This document shows positions 20,602 through 33,662 of a stretch of 51,940 nucleotides of DNA, in pieces. Source of the stretch: Guillardia theta CCMP2712. Its lineage: Eukaryota; Cryptophyceae; Pyrenomonadales; Geminigeraceae. A program made the translations under genes and the position numbers. Where the stretch lies: positions 171,390 to 223,329 of the forward strand of contig NW_005434570.1 of the NCBI RefSeq assembly GCF_000315625.1, written 5' to 3'. The notes below the pieces were generated by a model that was given only the letters and a program-made list of their open reading frames with translations, did no database searches and was not told the origin of the DNA. Position 1 is the stretch's first letter. The number at the start of each line of letters is the position of its first letter.

Positions 20602-21364
20602 GGCAAACAGAGCAAGACAGTCAGTCCTGACCCCTCCCATCTCTCTCCTTCTGCTTCCCCCTCTCCTGATGGCTCAGGCCCTGCCAAGTTGGCCTTCCTA
20701 TCAGTCTTAGTACTCCTTTGTCGGAGCCTACGGTCCCCCACTTGCGCAGAACTGAATCCGCTCAGCTGTGGTGTGGTGTGGTGTGGACCGTATGCTGTGC
20801 TGTGCTGTGCTGTGCTGTGCTGTGCTGTGCTGTGCTGTGCTGTGCTGCGGTATGCCGCAGTGCTGTGCTCTGCGGGGGCCAGGCCCTCTCTCCGCCTCTT
20901 CACTTTTCACTACTGCCGGACCGACTATAGCCTAGTAGCCCGCCGCCGCCCGGGCCGCCGCCCGCCGGACCCGGCCCGGTGACCTTGAAATAAATTAAGA
21001 CGTGGCTTAATTTATCAAAAATCAAGACTGGCTTAATCTCTTGACCCGATCGGAAGCGGCGAACTTGATGGCGACGACAAGGTAACTGATGGCAGGGAGG
21101 AGGGAAGGGGGGAGGAGCAGAACCTGTGCGACAGAGAGACGCGGAGAAGGGCAGAACCATCCGAAAGCTGGAGGCTGAGGGACTCGAAGAGGGAGGGAGG
21201 TCCCGGAGTCTTGTCAGGGGCTAATTGCCCGGTGAAGTTAGTGCCAGGGACTGCAGTAGAAAGAAGCACTGACGATCATCAGTGTAGAAAAACTGTCTAG
21301 GTAACAGATGTCAATGACAACTTAGACTTCCCGAGAGAAAGAGATAATACCGAAGGCGTGGCAA
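20602..21364. other. Intergenic region
   Basis: Contains a TGTGC pentamer array, a GC-rich block at 20,935-20,985 (GCCCGCCGCCGCCCGGG) and a short direct repeat GACTGGCTTAAT/GACGTGGCTTAAT at about 21,000-21,040. Possible minus-strand exons (for example 21,050-21,085 reading VVAIKFAASD) could not be joined with confidence. Confidence 0.35.
20794..20847 (+). repeat. (TGTGC)n microsatellite
   Basis: About eleven tandem copies of the pentamer, preceded by GTGTG repeats. Confidence 0.95.
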
Positions 21365-23984
21365 ATGTCGGAAGAGGAAGGGAGCCGCGTCGAAATGCAG
21401 TGCAGGTTTGCTGCCGCAGCGCTGTTGACTATAAGGCCAGGCGCCTTATCGTCGGGCTTGACATCGAGCCCAGCATCGGGTCACGAGTCTCGACCAGTGT
21501 TGGCTCAAGTCGGCAGAACCATGGAACGATCGTCTCGATAGACGGCGACAGAGTCAAAGGTGACGGCAACTGCTGCTGCAGTAACGTCGCTGACTCATGC
21601 GCCCTTGCAGTCTGCTGGGACGGGGGAAACATAGACAACAGGAAGCTGAGCAGCCACGAGCTATCGGCCGTTGATGCATCAGAGAAGATCTACTTCCGCA
21701 CCCGCGACCACCTGAAGCAGACGGTCCTCACAGACAAGACCACCCCCAACGACATCGCCCTCGAGCTCATTCAAGACCTCGAGGATGCGGAAAACCGCGC
21801 GAGTCAGCTCCGAGTAGCCTCCGCCTCCCACAGCTACCGGTAGGGAAGCCTGGCAAGGGGCAGGGACTGATGAGGCTGCGGTGACAGCAAGACAGAGGAG
21901 ACCGTGACTCTCCAGGAGAGGATCCGGGACCTTGAGCGCGAGCTCGAGGACAAGGAGGAGCTGCTGTTAAGAGCGCGGGAAGAGCTCAAAGAGGAGAAGG
22001 AGAAGCAGCAGGTGCTGGTGACTTGTGCGCTGGCGAGGAGGCTGAGCTGTGGTGGCAGGAGCTGCTGACTAAGGTGAAGGGAGCGCAGACTTCAAGGAAG
22101 GGTTTGGAGGAACAGCTCGAGGCAGAGATGGAGAGCGCAGTGAGGATGCGGGCGAAGTGGGAGGAGGAGAAGAAGAAGAGGTCAAGGCAAGAAGAACGAG
22201 TTGAGGAATGTATGGCCATCAAGACTGAGCTTGACAAGACTTGCAATGATCAGAAGAAACTCATCAGAGAGCTCAGTGAGACTTGAAATCAACTATGACC
22301 TTGTGGATGACGAGTGCTTTTGGATGGAAAAGATCTGCAGATTGATGATGAGAAGCACAAATACAAGCTCCTCGCTCAACAGCAACAAAAGATGGTGAAG
22401 AACTTTACATTGAATTCTTTCTGTCTGTCTGTGATTGGTTTTGGGTTCTTGTTTCTTGCGTTCAGCTGCAAGACGTAGAAGCGTTGAAGAACGAAAGGGA
22501 TCTCGCTCTGGCAAGCTCAACCGAATTGGAAATCAAGCTCCGCAACATGGTGTTGTCAGATGTTTCTGTTGTTTCTCTACACTCATGCTGCCAAAGACCT
22601 CCGAGAAAAACTCCTTGGACGAGAAGTACAACTCAATCAAGATTAGCATGGAGAAGGTAAAGGTTGCATCCTCAATGGTCCAATTCCGATTTGTCTCTTT
22701 TACAAGCTCCAAATGTCCTGCGAGAGAATAGCACAGTCTCACAAGGATCAGACTCATCGCGTCAAACTTGGATCGTCAGAGATTGCGAGTTACGATGACT
22801 CAGCATGGAAGGAGCAAAACGCGAACCTGAGGAAGCAAGTGGAGCAGGCAGATGCTTCTCTTGCCAGTCCTTGACATTGACCTCTCTGTCTCATTCACAG
22901 ATGAGTCAGGAAGTCAGGAACCTTCGACAAAGCTTGCTGAAGTTTGAGACTGAGAATCATGCGTATGATCCCTGAAGAGAAGTTGTTGTGTTGATGGTCA
23001 TGAAACAGGCTCCAGGCTGTGAATGAGGAGTCGACTATCATGATCAAGAAGTACAAGGAGCAGATCTCCTTGCTCGAGCTCCGCATCAGCGAGCTGTTTG
23101 ACTCGTCGATTACCATGAAGAAGAAGATTGAGGAGATTCAGACTTTAGAGATGCGGGTACATGATCGTTATAGCTGGAGCTGATAAGTCTTTGACGTGTT
23201 CGCCACGACAGATCAAAGTCATAACAGAGCAGTACAAGATGGAGTTGGTAGTCATTGGCTCTGCATGCAATTCATGATTCTTACCTGATCGCAGTCTGCT
23301 CATGACGCGCTCAAGTCGGAGGTTCTGACGTTGAGAACCAACATGGTGGAGCTTCAGACTCACTTCGTCGGTCTTGTGATGCTTGTCGACTGGTGCAAGG
23401 CAAACTTCCACCTCGTAAGTCTTCCTCCTCTTCCTCCTCTTCCTCCTCTTTCTCCTCTTCCTCCTTCTGAGCACCTCAACAGTCCGAGGAGATGGGCGGG
23501 GTAGGGATGATAGTCGGCAAGTATCCCCAGGGAGGATCAGCGGGTCGATATCCCGATGGGTCTGACAGAGCAGGGCACATCTACGTGCTGAGGTTCGTTT
23601 GCTAGCTCGAGCAGCAGTCGCTGACTCCTTCCTGCTCTCCTTCGGCAGAATCTTTCCCGACGGCCCAGCAGATCTTTCAAGGAAGATTGAGCTCAACGAT
23701 AGAATCCACCTGGTTGACGACCTCGTGGTTGACGGTGACTTGGCCTACTCCTCTCCTCTCTCCTCTCCTTCTCTCCCCTCCCGGCTCTTCCCTCCCCTCC
23801 TGCCGGCTCTCATCTCATTCCAGACGATCACTCGATAGAAGACGTCTTCCGACACATCCGAGGGAAGCCTGGGACGCAAGTGACCCTCACGCTCGGGAGG
23901 TTCAACAGCAGCAACACCGAAGATCGCTTCAGAGTCACTCTCACCAGACGGCCCCGCTCATCCTACCACCCTGATAGCCACTAG
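21365..23984 (+). CDS. Coiled-coil PDZ-domain protein
   Basis: Sixteen exons joined in phase give 594 residues: 21365-21399, 21441-21559, 21611-21839, 21888-22011, 22059-22275, 22333-22394, 22466-22549, 22597-22656, 22707-22838, 22901-22962, 23009-23156, 23212-23247, 23295-23414, 23483-23592, 23649-23734 and 23824-23984. Order: a small beta-rich N-terminal module (GTIVSIDGDRVKVCWDGGN, reminiscent of MIB/HERC2 or Tudor-like folds; weak), about 330 residues of Glu/Lys/Gln coiled coil, then a C-terminal PDZ domain with the loop MGGVGMIVGKYPQGG, strand GHIYVLRIFPDGPA and helix SIEDVFRHIRGKPGTQVTLT. PDZ domains bind C-terminal peptides, so a cytoplasmic scaffold is the likely role. The first small exon, with a 41-bp intron, is the least certain part. 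The partner is unknown. Confidence 0.75.
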
Positions 23985-24725
23985 CATGACTGTCTATCCC
24001 AGCTCCAACTGCTTGTCTTGCTGGTATCCAGCTGTTATCAGTTGCTCCTGCTAGGCAGCGTAACGATGAATGAATCATTGTTTCCTAACCTTCCGTCTTT
24101 CCTTTCCCCTTCCTGCTACCCTGACTCGCTCGTAAGGTCATTCCCTTGCCTTTCGATTCTCCTTGTTGCGTCCTCTGCTGTGCTATGAGAGCAAGACCCT
24201 CCTCTTCGAAAGCCCTTATTGGAGCCATACGAAAAAGAAGGACAGTACCTTGACACATTTTGATTGTTTCAGGTAACGACAGCTGCACAGCAACAATTGT
24301 CACCCCCTCCTCCAATTCACGACGCAGCTGTACGACAAGTAAGATTCATCCGTCCCTGTGCTCTTGCTTTGCCATTACCTGGTGAGCCATGAGTCTTTTT
24401 GAAGAGGCCAGCAGGATGAAGAAGATTGCCTGTACCCTATCGGTTTGTAGATGTCCGAGGGTTTTTAGATCTTCAGACATCACAGTGTACATCGTGGCAA
24501 AGATAGAGATAGAAAGTGTCTATATGAGCGTCAAGAATGCAAAAAACGACCAAGGTCGCTCTGGTCGACAATCTCATACCCCAAATAAGATTAAAGACAC
24601 CAGCACTGCCGAGGCAGATAGTTATGCAATCATTAAAAGTTTTAAAATCACATCTTCTTGACCGAATACAAGACAAAAACAATGAAGAGGGTAGATTAAA
24701 TAGCACACGTGTCTAGCATCAAAGT
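23985..24725. other. Intergenic region
   Basis: Facing 3' ends of the PDZ gene (+) and the RWP-RK gene (-). Short open frames (for example 24,389-24,661) show no domain, splice or compositional support. Nothing else was identified. Confidence 0.45.
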
Positions 24726-25402
24726 CTACATGCTCTGAGAGTTGGAAGAAGAAGCTCGTTGCGGACACCGTCTCCTCTGACCCTTGTGCGTGTATGGCCA
24801 CTTCACAACTCCCAATCTTCTACAAACATGCTTCATAGTTGACTTGCCGATGCCCTGTGTAAGAGTAAGATTGATGTGCAAGATATGCATCAGTCACTTA
24901 CAATCTTCTTCGCAGCCATCTCAATACTTTCGTGGAAGTGCTTGGAAAGAACTTCCAAAGTGATCACGACAGGTCTGTTCTCCAGAGCGTTGCCTCTTCT
25001 TGGTATGATCCTCACCCAGGGCTCCTTGGTATCAGACATTGCCGAGTGGAATTGATCCTCAGCATCGTACTCGTGCTTCACTGCTGCGTTTGCATCCGTT
25101 CTCGTGAGGTTTTCATGTGCCTCCTTGGTGAACGGCTCGTCACTGTCATCAGACTGCTCCTTGACGTTGGCCTCGTCTGGATCTGTGCTGATCTCATCCC
25201 ATGCATCTTGCTCAAGAGGGTTCGGTGTGACACATCGCAGCGCTGGTGTGGAAAGGTCTGTGTTAAAAAGCTCTTGCGCGCTCTCCGGTGCCGCGTTCAT
25301 GTTGGAGTCAACAGCTCCGAGGGGTTGGTCCAAGAGATCGCTGTCTGGCACGCTCAGAAATGCCAAGATCTCCTGAGCTGTCAGCGGATTGATCAAAGAC
25401 AT
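24726..25402 (-). CDS. RWP-RK domain transcription factor-like protein
   Basis: Two exons, 25402-24902 and 24854-24726, with a 47-bp intron give 209 residues; an upstream in-frame ATG at 25411 is possible. The first about 120 residues are acidic and low in complexity (DPDEANVKEQSDDSDEP). The RWP-RK domain spans the intron: ITLEVLSKHFHESIEMAAKK, then IGIGKSTMKHVCRRLGVVKW and PYTHKGQRRR. The W-P-Y-x-x-x-K-G ending stands where plants have RWPxRK, so the family core is present in divergent form. RWP-RK proteins are DNA-binding regulators of nitrogen responses and gamete or sex determination in green plants and algae. The target here is unknown. The protein ends about 15 residues after the domain. 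Confidence 0.8.
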
Positions 25403-27781
25403 GGAGAACAACAGATCTAGTTCACAAGTCAGGCTCGCTCGAGAGGATAAATCTCAAATTCTGATGATTTTCACGATTTCCTCCTGCCTTCGACGGCCCC
25501 AACGGGCAAACCAACAACCAAGGCAGGGAACCTTTGAGGGTTTGCTTCTGATGACAGATCTTCAATCTAGAGGCAAGAAGAATTCCAGCTCGGACTCGAG
25601 GCTCCGCTAGAACTCCTCAGGGATGGCCACGGACACTTGCACGAATGGGAACCCAAGGTGTGAAATTGGAGCAGCGAGCACGGAAGTAGAAAGCAGGGAC
25701 TTCAAGAAACCAAGATTGGGATGAGGAGAGGAATGATAATGGGCCACGAGAGGAGGGAGCGTGTTGGTGGTGTGAGGGAGGAGGGCGAAGGGATGCCGTG
25801 GGAAACAGGAAGGAAAGAAATCTCTGGCAGCGAACGAGGCGAGGCACTTTATAGAACCAAGGGGGTGGGTGGGGCCTTTCGTGGAGGAGACGGAGTGGAT
25901 ACAGTGTCCTCAGAAAAGGTAGGGTGGTGACGGGTTGATGTCGGGGTGGTCAGAATGATTATTCCAACCGGCGCGATTTTGTGGAAACCGTGACTCACCT
26001 CGGTCCAAAAAATAGGGGTTGTGGGAGGAGGATCTCGTTCACCATGGTCTGTCATGGGTGGTGTAGCTAGTAAAAAGGGGGGTGAATCAGAAAATCTTGA
26101 AAAGTGGGTGGGTGGGGGTACTGCCTTCAGAGGTCATACGCAGTCGACGATACAGGGGGTAGGTAGGTGGATCGATCAGTCACGGACCATTCTGGGGTAC
26201 TGGAAGGTACTGACATGATAGGGTGGGGGTAGTAAAGCAGGCAAATTAACATTGTTTTATCTAAAAATCATTTCTGCCAAAGAATTGTACTCGTGCGGGT
26301 GGGTGGTTCTACCCAGTAAACAATATTGAGTCAGAACAGGGGGTGATAAGGGTGGTTGTTGATCACTATGAAAAAAGGACAGCCATGAAATCACCTCGTG
26401 ACCTTTCCGATACGTTTGACTTTCAGTTCGTTTCATCCAAAGAAGCCAGTTACCTAGATCAGCAGTCATGCTACCCTGATGACCAACTCCACCCCTACCC
26501 ACTGATGTTCAGAGCCCTTTCGATACACCCTCCCTATTCACCAAAAGAGACCCCACCAATACCCAGGGAAAAACCTTATTGGAGGACCCCCCGATGTATG
26601 GGTTTGCACCTTATACACCGGAACTCCGCTTTCTTTCTTCCCTCAAAAATTGAAAGGATGACTAATTATTTTGCTCGGTAGGATCATGATTAAAAAAAAT
26701 GTTGCATGCAATGAAAAGGTGCAAATTCGATATCCTAACCCTCTTATGTTCTTATTATGTAAAGCTGACACACCCCCTTTACCCCCCATTGACCAGACAT
26801 CGGTAGGGTGTCGGTGCTATGCTGACTGATACGTCAACAAGGGGCGGAGACGGGATGAAAAAAACATCGACGCAGTTAGAACTCGATACCCCTCAACCAA
26901 AAGTGATCTAAAAATATCGATGGGTCTAAGTACCCACCGACTCTTTACGGTAACTTAGACAGAACAGCAGGGGTGGACACTTTTGAAGTGGCGGGGTACT
27001 CGATTGTATCTCTACCCACCCCTACCCCCCGATTGGGAGGGCATCAACCCTCACATTGGCCGCCGTCTATCCAGCGATCAAGGTTGCGGGGCCGGAGAGT
27101 CTGAAGATAACGCGATACGAGAAGACAGGCGCTGGCAGAGGGCCTAACGTCACCGGGGGTGCCTGCAGCTGATGACTGGGAGGAGTTTTTGCGACGACTC
27201 ATCAAGGGTATGCACCATGGGGTAGGCGATCAAGGGTGCTGAATGATGTGGAGGGGTGTTGTAGCGGGAAAGATCTTTCTGGTACCGGAGTGACCCCTAG
27301 ATCTTACAGAGTACCAGAAATCTTTCTGGTACCGGAGTGACCCCTAGATCTTACAGAGTACCCCCACCCACCCCTTCATCATCTTTCTGGTACCGGAGTG
27401 ACCCCTAGATCTTACAGGGTTGAAACCTGGGAGCCTCACGATTACACGTTTTGACCGGGGCAAGGAGGGGGTGGGTCCTGGGAGGGGTGGTAGCGGACTG
27501 TCCGGTGTAGGCATACAGAGAGATTTCCTTTTGCACGACGACAAGCAGCGCCGGTCGATGTTGTCGTGCGACCGAAACGTTGCGATATCACCATTTCCGA
27601 AAAGTAGCGACTCGACTATGGCAGTCTTGACCCCGGGAGGGCGCGCGGACCCTGCACGAACAAAGTCGTTAGGAGATAGAACGTCGTAGATGACCAGCAT
27701 GCTGCTCCATCTTTCCGCGTCTGTGCTCCGAGATCAAAGATGGAGCTAGTGGTCATAATCATCGAGAACCATCTTGCGTCG
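25403..27781. other. Long intergenic region with G-run islands
   Basis: No gene recognised over about 2.4 kb. 25,850-26,350 and 26,760-27,060 are full of G- or C-runs (GGGTGGGTGGGGGTACT, CTACCCACCCCTACCCCCC), often separated by 1-4 bases as in quadruplex-forming DNA. 27,272-27,418 holds a triplicated repeat. Open frames here show no domains or splice support. Confidence 0.45.
27272..27418. repeat. Three copies of a ~40-bp repeat
   Basis: Unit: TCTTTCTGGTACCGGAGTGA followed by CCCCTAGATCTTACAG. Copies start at about 27,274, 27,321 and 27,382. The first two also share GAGTACC after the unit. Copy 3 is separated by a C-rich spacer (CCCCCACCCACCCC). Copies are identical over the core, so the duplication is recent or maintained. 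Confidence 0.9.
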
Positions 27782-28041
27782 CTAGTCGAACCAGATTATC
27801 TCGAATATAACCCGACTCTCTGACAAGAATGTCCGCGTGAAGCAAGTGCAGCACTTGAAGACGCGCGTGTCAACCGTGCGAGCCACAAACAAGGATTCAG
27901 AACCTATTACGTGCACTTCTTTCACAGACCTCCTGCTTTGGATAGAGGGTACAAGTAGCTGGGGCGACAGTTCCTTTTTAGTCAATCTCACCGAGGAATC
28001 CGCGGTTTCATGATGACGCGATTGCAATATGGGCAAAACAT
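27782..28041 (-). CDS. Small zinc-ribbon-like protein
   Basis: Two exons, 28041-27992 and 27932-27782, with a 59-bp GT-AG intron give 66 residues. Two CxxC pairs frame the protein: MFCPYCNRVIMKPRIPR at the start and RVFKCCTCFTRTF near the end. This is the layout of a C4 zinc ribbon, with a beta-like stretch (SVKEVHVIGSESLFVARTV) between. The gene starts 115 bp beyond the DOHH stop on the same strand. Such ribbons occur in RNA polymerase subunits and many small nucleic-acid-binding proteins. I cannot assign a family, so the function is unknown. The exon join is supported by phase and by the pairing of the cysteines. Confidence 0.5.
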
Positions 28042-28155
28042 GGTGCCAAGAATGTCTTGTTTCGCACACACGATTGAGTTTCTTGAAACTTTGAAGAAAA
28101 TTTTTGTGTACATCGAGGGTGGGATGCCTAAACTCAACTTGCCCTCGTAAATGAA

Positions 28156-30082
28156 TCATACTCTTGCCTCCTTGAATTCTTTCCAGTAAGATGTCATATC
28201 CAACGCAACCTTCACATCAAGTTATCACATCGAGTCCAGAAGCTGGCAAGCTTTGCCATTTACCTCACAGCTCTGTGAAACCACCGGGTCCTTGTCGTGA
28301 AGGTACCTTTCAAGAAGTTCTCTGTGATACCAGGAATGCAATTACATTCGGAGTCGCAAAAGGAGCACCAGACGTGCTGTACCTGCATTCCACTAGCCCC
28401 ATACCCCCGATAGCCTCAGCAGCTTCATGCCGAACCTGTTAATGAAATATCGACATCATCTCAACGTCGAATTTGTCGGGGAGAGGGTTTTGACTACACC
28501 ATGGAGTTCTCGGTGCTGTTTTCCAGAAGGGATTGAAGAGCAGGGAGGGCCTCAGGGTCCGATATTTGTCCAAGAACAAAAGCAACCTGTCTTCATTGAG
28601 TTGCATCGAGTCTTGACAAGCAGCAACAATCACTTCGTGTCGAAACAAGGCGTTTGGGTCTTTCACCCCCTCACAGATCACTGTCAAAAGATCACGATGT
28701 ATCTTTTGACCCAGAAGGCAGATGGCAAAACCACCTTTGACACATTCCGGGCCACCCAAGTTTCGGAGTGAGAAGAGGGCCTATAGGAGAGAAAGATCAT
28801 ATGATCGAGGGAGACGTCAATTCATGTACCCTATATCTATCGAACAAGCTCCGCTTCTGGTCGAGAAAAACTTGGGAGATCCAGCTCTTTTGGCCCTCAG
28901 GCTTGTTGTCCGATTTCCCAAATGCTGGCGCGGGGTCAACTGAGACAAATTCACTCTGTGAGAATTTGAGTCAATCGCAGCTGAAAGCAGCAATGAAAGC
29001 AGCAAGAGACAACAACACATTTTGCAGCAAATCTTCGCCGCCCTAAAAATTGCAGATGTTACGGCTTGCTGTCAACATGCAATGAATGAGAGCAATTTCA
29101 TACCTCCTCTTTCTTCCACATCATTCTGTCAATAGCAATGATGCAGGTATCAGCAACTTTGAAAAATGCATGTCAGTGCAAACTGTCATCGGCCATTGCA
29201 AACACCTTCTTGGCAGGGATCAAGAGTCATTTGCACGAGCAAGGGCACACATTCTTCATCACCAATCGCAGAGAGAGCCTTCAAAAAGAGACCTTTGATG
29301 ATATGATACAACAGCAGCCAATTCATCGCACCTCAGCAGCTTCATGCCTCACTATCGCTTCCTCGGATCGATCTTGAAGGATTTCCCGTAAGATTGGTAC
29401 TGAAACACATGTACTCAGAGGGAAAGGGCATAACGCGAGCTGGTTGTTCTCAATCCTCCACCTCACCTGCTTCTGCCGATCTTGTTTGCCCGAGTGCGTA
29501 ACATACCTGCATATCGGCACAATCAAAGCACTCCTGCTGTAACTTCCAAGCTCTCACTTCATGTCGCAGTAAGGCGGACTACAAACAGAACCATCTTGTC
29601 AGAAAGAAGATCGAGAAAAGGAAAGATCGTGTACATCAGTGTTGAGTTGCTCTCTGATCTCTTCTACCAGTCTGCTCAGATCCTTGTTATCCTGACATGA
29701 GTAGTTAGAACTGACATGAGCCAAGAGATACTTACAACATCGCTGTGTTCATGCATTTTCTCCTGCATCTGATGCAGACACCGTGAAACATGCTCATAAC
29801 AAACAATGCCGTTACCATTCTAGCTGTGTTGGCCCTGTCCCACAAGACTTCCATCTTCTTGGATAGCTTCATCTCCTCCCCTCCTCGCAATCGCAGCCTC
29901 CTGCAATCGGAGTCAGGCTTTGCCCGCATGCCGATCCTAGAAGCTGACCTGAGCTGTAGAAGGCTGTGGTATGGCTCAGCATGCCACTGCAAGTTGATCA
30001 TCGACCCATCTGTCCCAGCTGACTTATCCAGCAGCAGGTCCAGGAGGACCACAAGCAGCGCTGGTGCGATGCGCCCTGCCAT
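28156..30082 (-). CDS. Deoxyhypusine hydroxylase (HEAT-repeat di-iron enzyme)
   Basis: Sixteen exons join in phase for 366 residues: 30082-29816, 29762-29736, 29691-29635, 29578-29558, 29506-29467, 29399-29332, 29278-29206, 29156-29104, 29042-29019, 28955-28830, 28780-28735, 28680-28634, 28586-28500, 28435-28383, 28321-28264 and 28209-28156. It catalyses the last step of hypusine formation on eIF5A. All four His-Glu iron-ligand motifs are visible: LLRHEVCYALGQ, IVRHEAAEALSAIG, LFRHEVAFVLGQ and MVRHEAAEAIGGMG. Other family marks are VADTCIIAIDR, SVDPAPAF, LFDRYRALFSLRNLGG and QSCEVALDM. The N-terminus is odd: a hydrophobic segment (MAGRIAPALLVVLLDLLLDK), then CRRLRLRGGEE, then a poorly conserved first HEAT repeat. 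The core is very confident; the start is less so, with an upstream ATG at 30094. Confidence 0.88.
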
Positions 30083-31202
30083 GGCACTTTCCACTACTGC
30101 TGGTTGCTCGCAAATTGTGCTGTAACCTGGCTGTAACGGTTTTGAGAACCATCAAAAAGACAGAGATATTTTTATAGGTATTTTGCATTATGATATCATT
30201 GCTGCCCTCACACCTCCTCCGCAAATAGATAGGATAGAATGGGGGTGGGGGTTGAAAAGAGGGTGGATCAAGGATTGTGGGTGGGTATTAATCAATAGAG
30301 AGTAGGGGTGATAAACATAGAAATTGAGGGGTGGTGTATTTTTTGACGGTTGTTGAGGGTGGGGTGGGTTGGCTTTTGATGAAAGGAAACGCCAAGGTTC
30401 TCTTTAGGCACTACCCACCCCTATTTAACAAAGATTCGAAGGTAGTCAACTGGAAATGTGTTTTATTAACCCCTGGTGAAGCTTTGATCACCCCTGTAAC
30501 ATATATATTCTTGGTCCATTGAGATAGGTGGGGTATATGACCCTAGTTGTCCTTTTTTCCCTTTGAATCTCAAGGACCCTACCCTTGTTAATATCCTTTG
30601 CACCCCCACCCCTTGAGAATACATGAGAACTCCTCCCCCTGCGGCGTCATGGCATGTTGATGAATGCTCAGGGAACCGAGGAACGGAAGGAGCGAAGGAG
30701 GATATGAGAAAGAGAGGGGAGATGGAGAGGAGAGTCGGAGGAGAGTCGGAGGACAGTGAGAATCACGAGTCAGGAAAGATGAAGCATTAAGATGGAACTG
30801 ATAGTTCTCCCTATGAAAAATTAAGGGTGCACAAGAAATTAGATCAGGGAGGGAAAATCGCCAATAGAGATGTCAGAAGTATCAAATGGATGATAGTTGT
30901 TGAGTTTGACATCTGGTTTGGATGAAACTTGTTGCTGTATGATAGTAGCGAATAAGCATGGTCCGTACTGGGGTATGTCGAGGGACCCAGGCGCATTCTG
31001 ATTGGGATCAGGCTTGTTGTAACTCAAGTCAAACATGACTCCTGCAACATCTTAGGATGATAGTGGACAGAATGAAAGGTTTGATGTTGCAGTGTAGCCG
31101 ATCGATGTAGATTGTAATGATGCACCTTAACACGCAATAGAGTTTGTCCTGTGCCAACGACACTTGACCGCTATAGCAGGCCGCCCGAGGATACAGCCAA
31201 GA
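30083..31202. other. Intergenic region
   Basis: 30,230-30,640 is another G/C-run island (GGGGGTGGGGG, GGTGGGGTGGG). A 66-codon minus-strand frame at 31,036-30,839 (MFDLSYNKPDPNQNAPGSLD...) has a possible acceptor just upstream (GTTGCAG) and ordinary codon use. It could be a terminal exon, but no partner exon or family was found. Confidence 0.35.
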
Positions 31203-33507
<2,305 letters not shown>

Positions 33508-33509
<2 letters not shown>

Positions 33510-33662
33510 CTGTAGCTAACCTCGTGTTTCCATACATCTGTCGTCTTAGATCGCATTTCATAACTGTAGCTAACCTCGTGTTTCCATACATCTGTCGTCT
33601 TAGATCGCATTTCATAACTGTAGCTAACCTCGTGTTTCCATACATCTGTCGTCTCAGATCGC
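33508..33662. repeat. Three tandem copies of a 54-bp repeat between convergent genes
   Basis: Unit begins CATAACTGTAGCTAACCTCG and ends TCGTCTTAGATCGCATTT. It fills the gap between the ArfGAP stop (33,507-33,509) and the channel stop (33,654-33,656), overlapping both ends slightly. The third copy has TCTCAGATC in place of TCTTAGATC, and this base belongs to the channel's TGA stop. The repeat probably serves as or duplicates 3' UTR sequence of both genes. Confidence 0.9.

Noticed and set aside
20700-20982. Frames through the TGTGC repeat
   Set aside because: Cys/Val/Leu repeats produced by the pentamer array.
27344-27700. 118-codon minus-strand frame (MLVIYDVLSPNDF...)
   Set aside because: It overlaps the triplicated repeat and C-runs at its end; no domain, no acceptable splice partner and no conserved neighbour.
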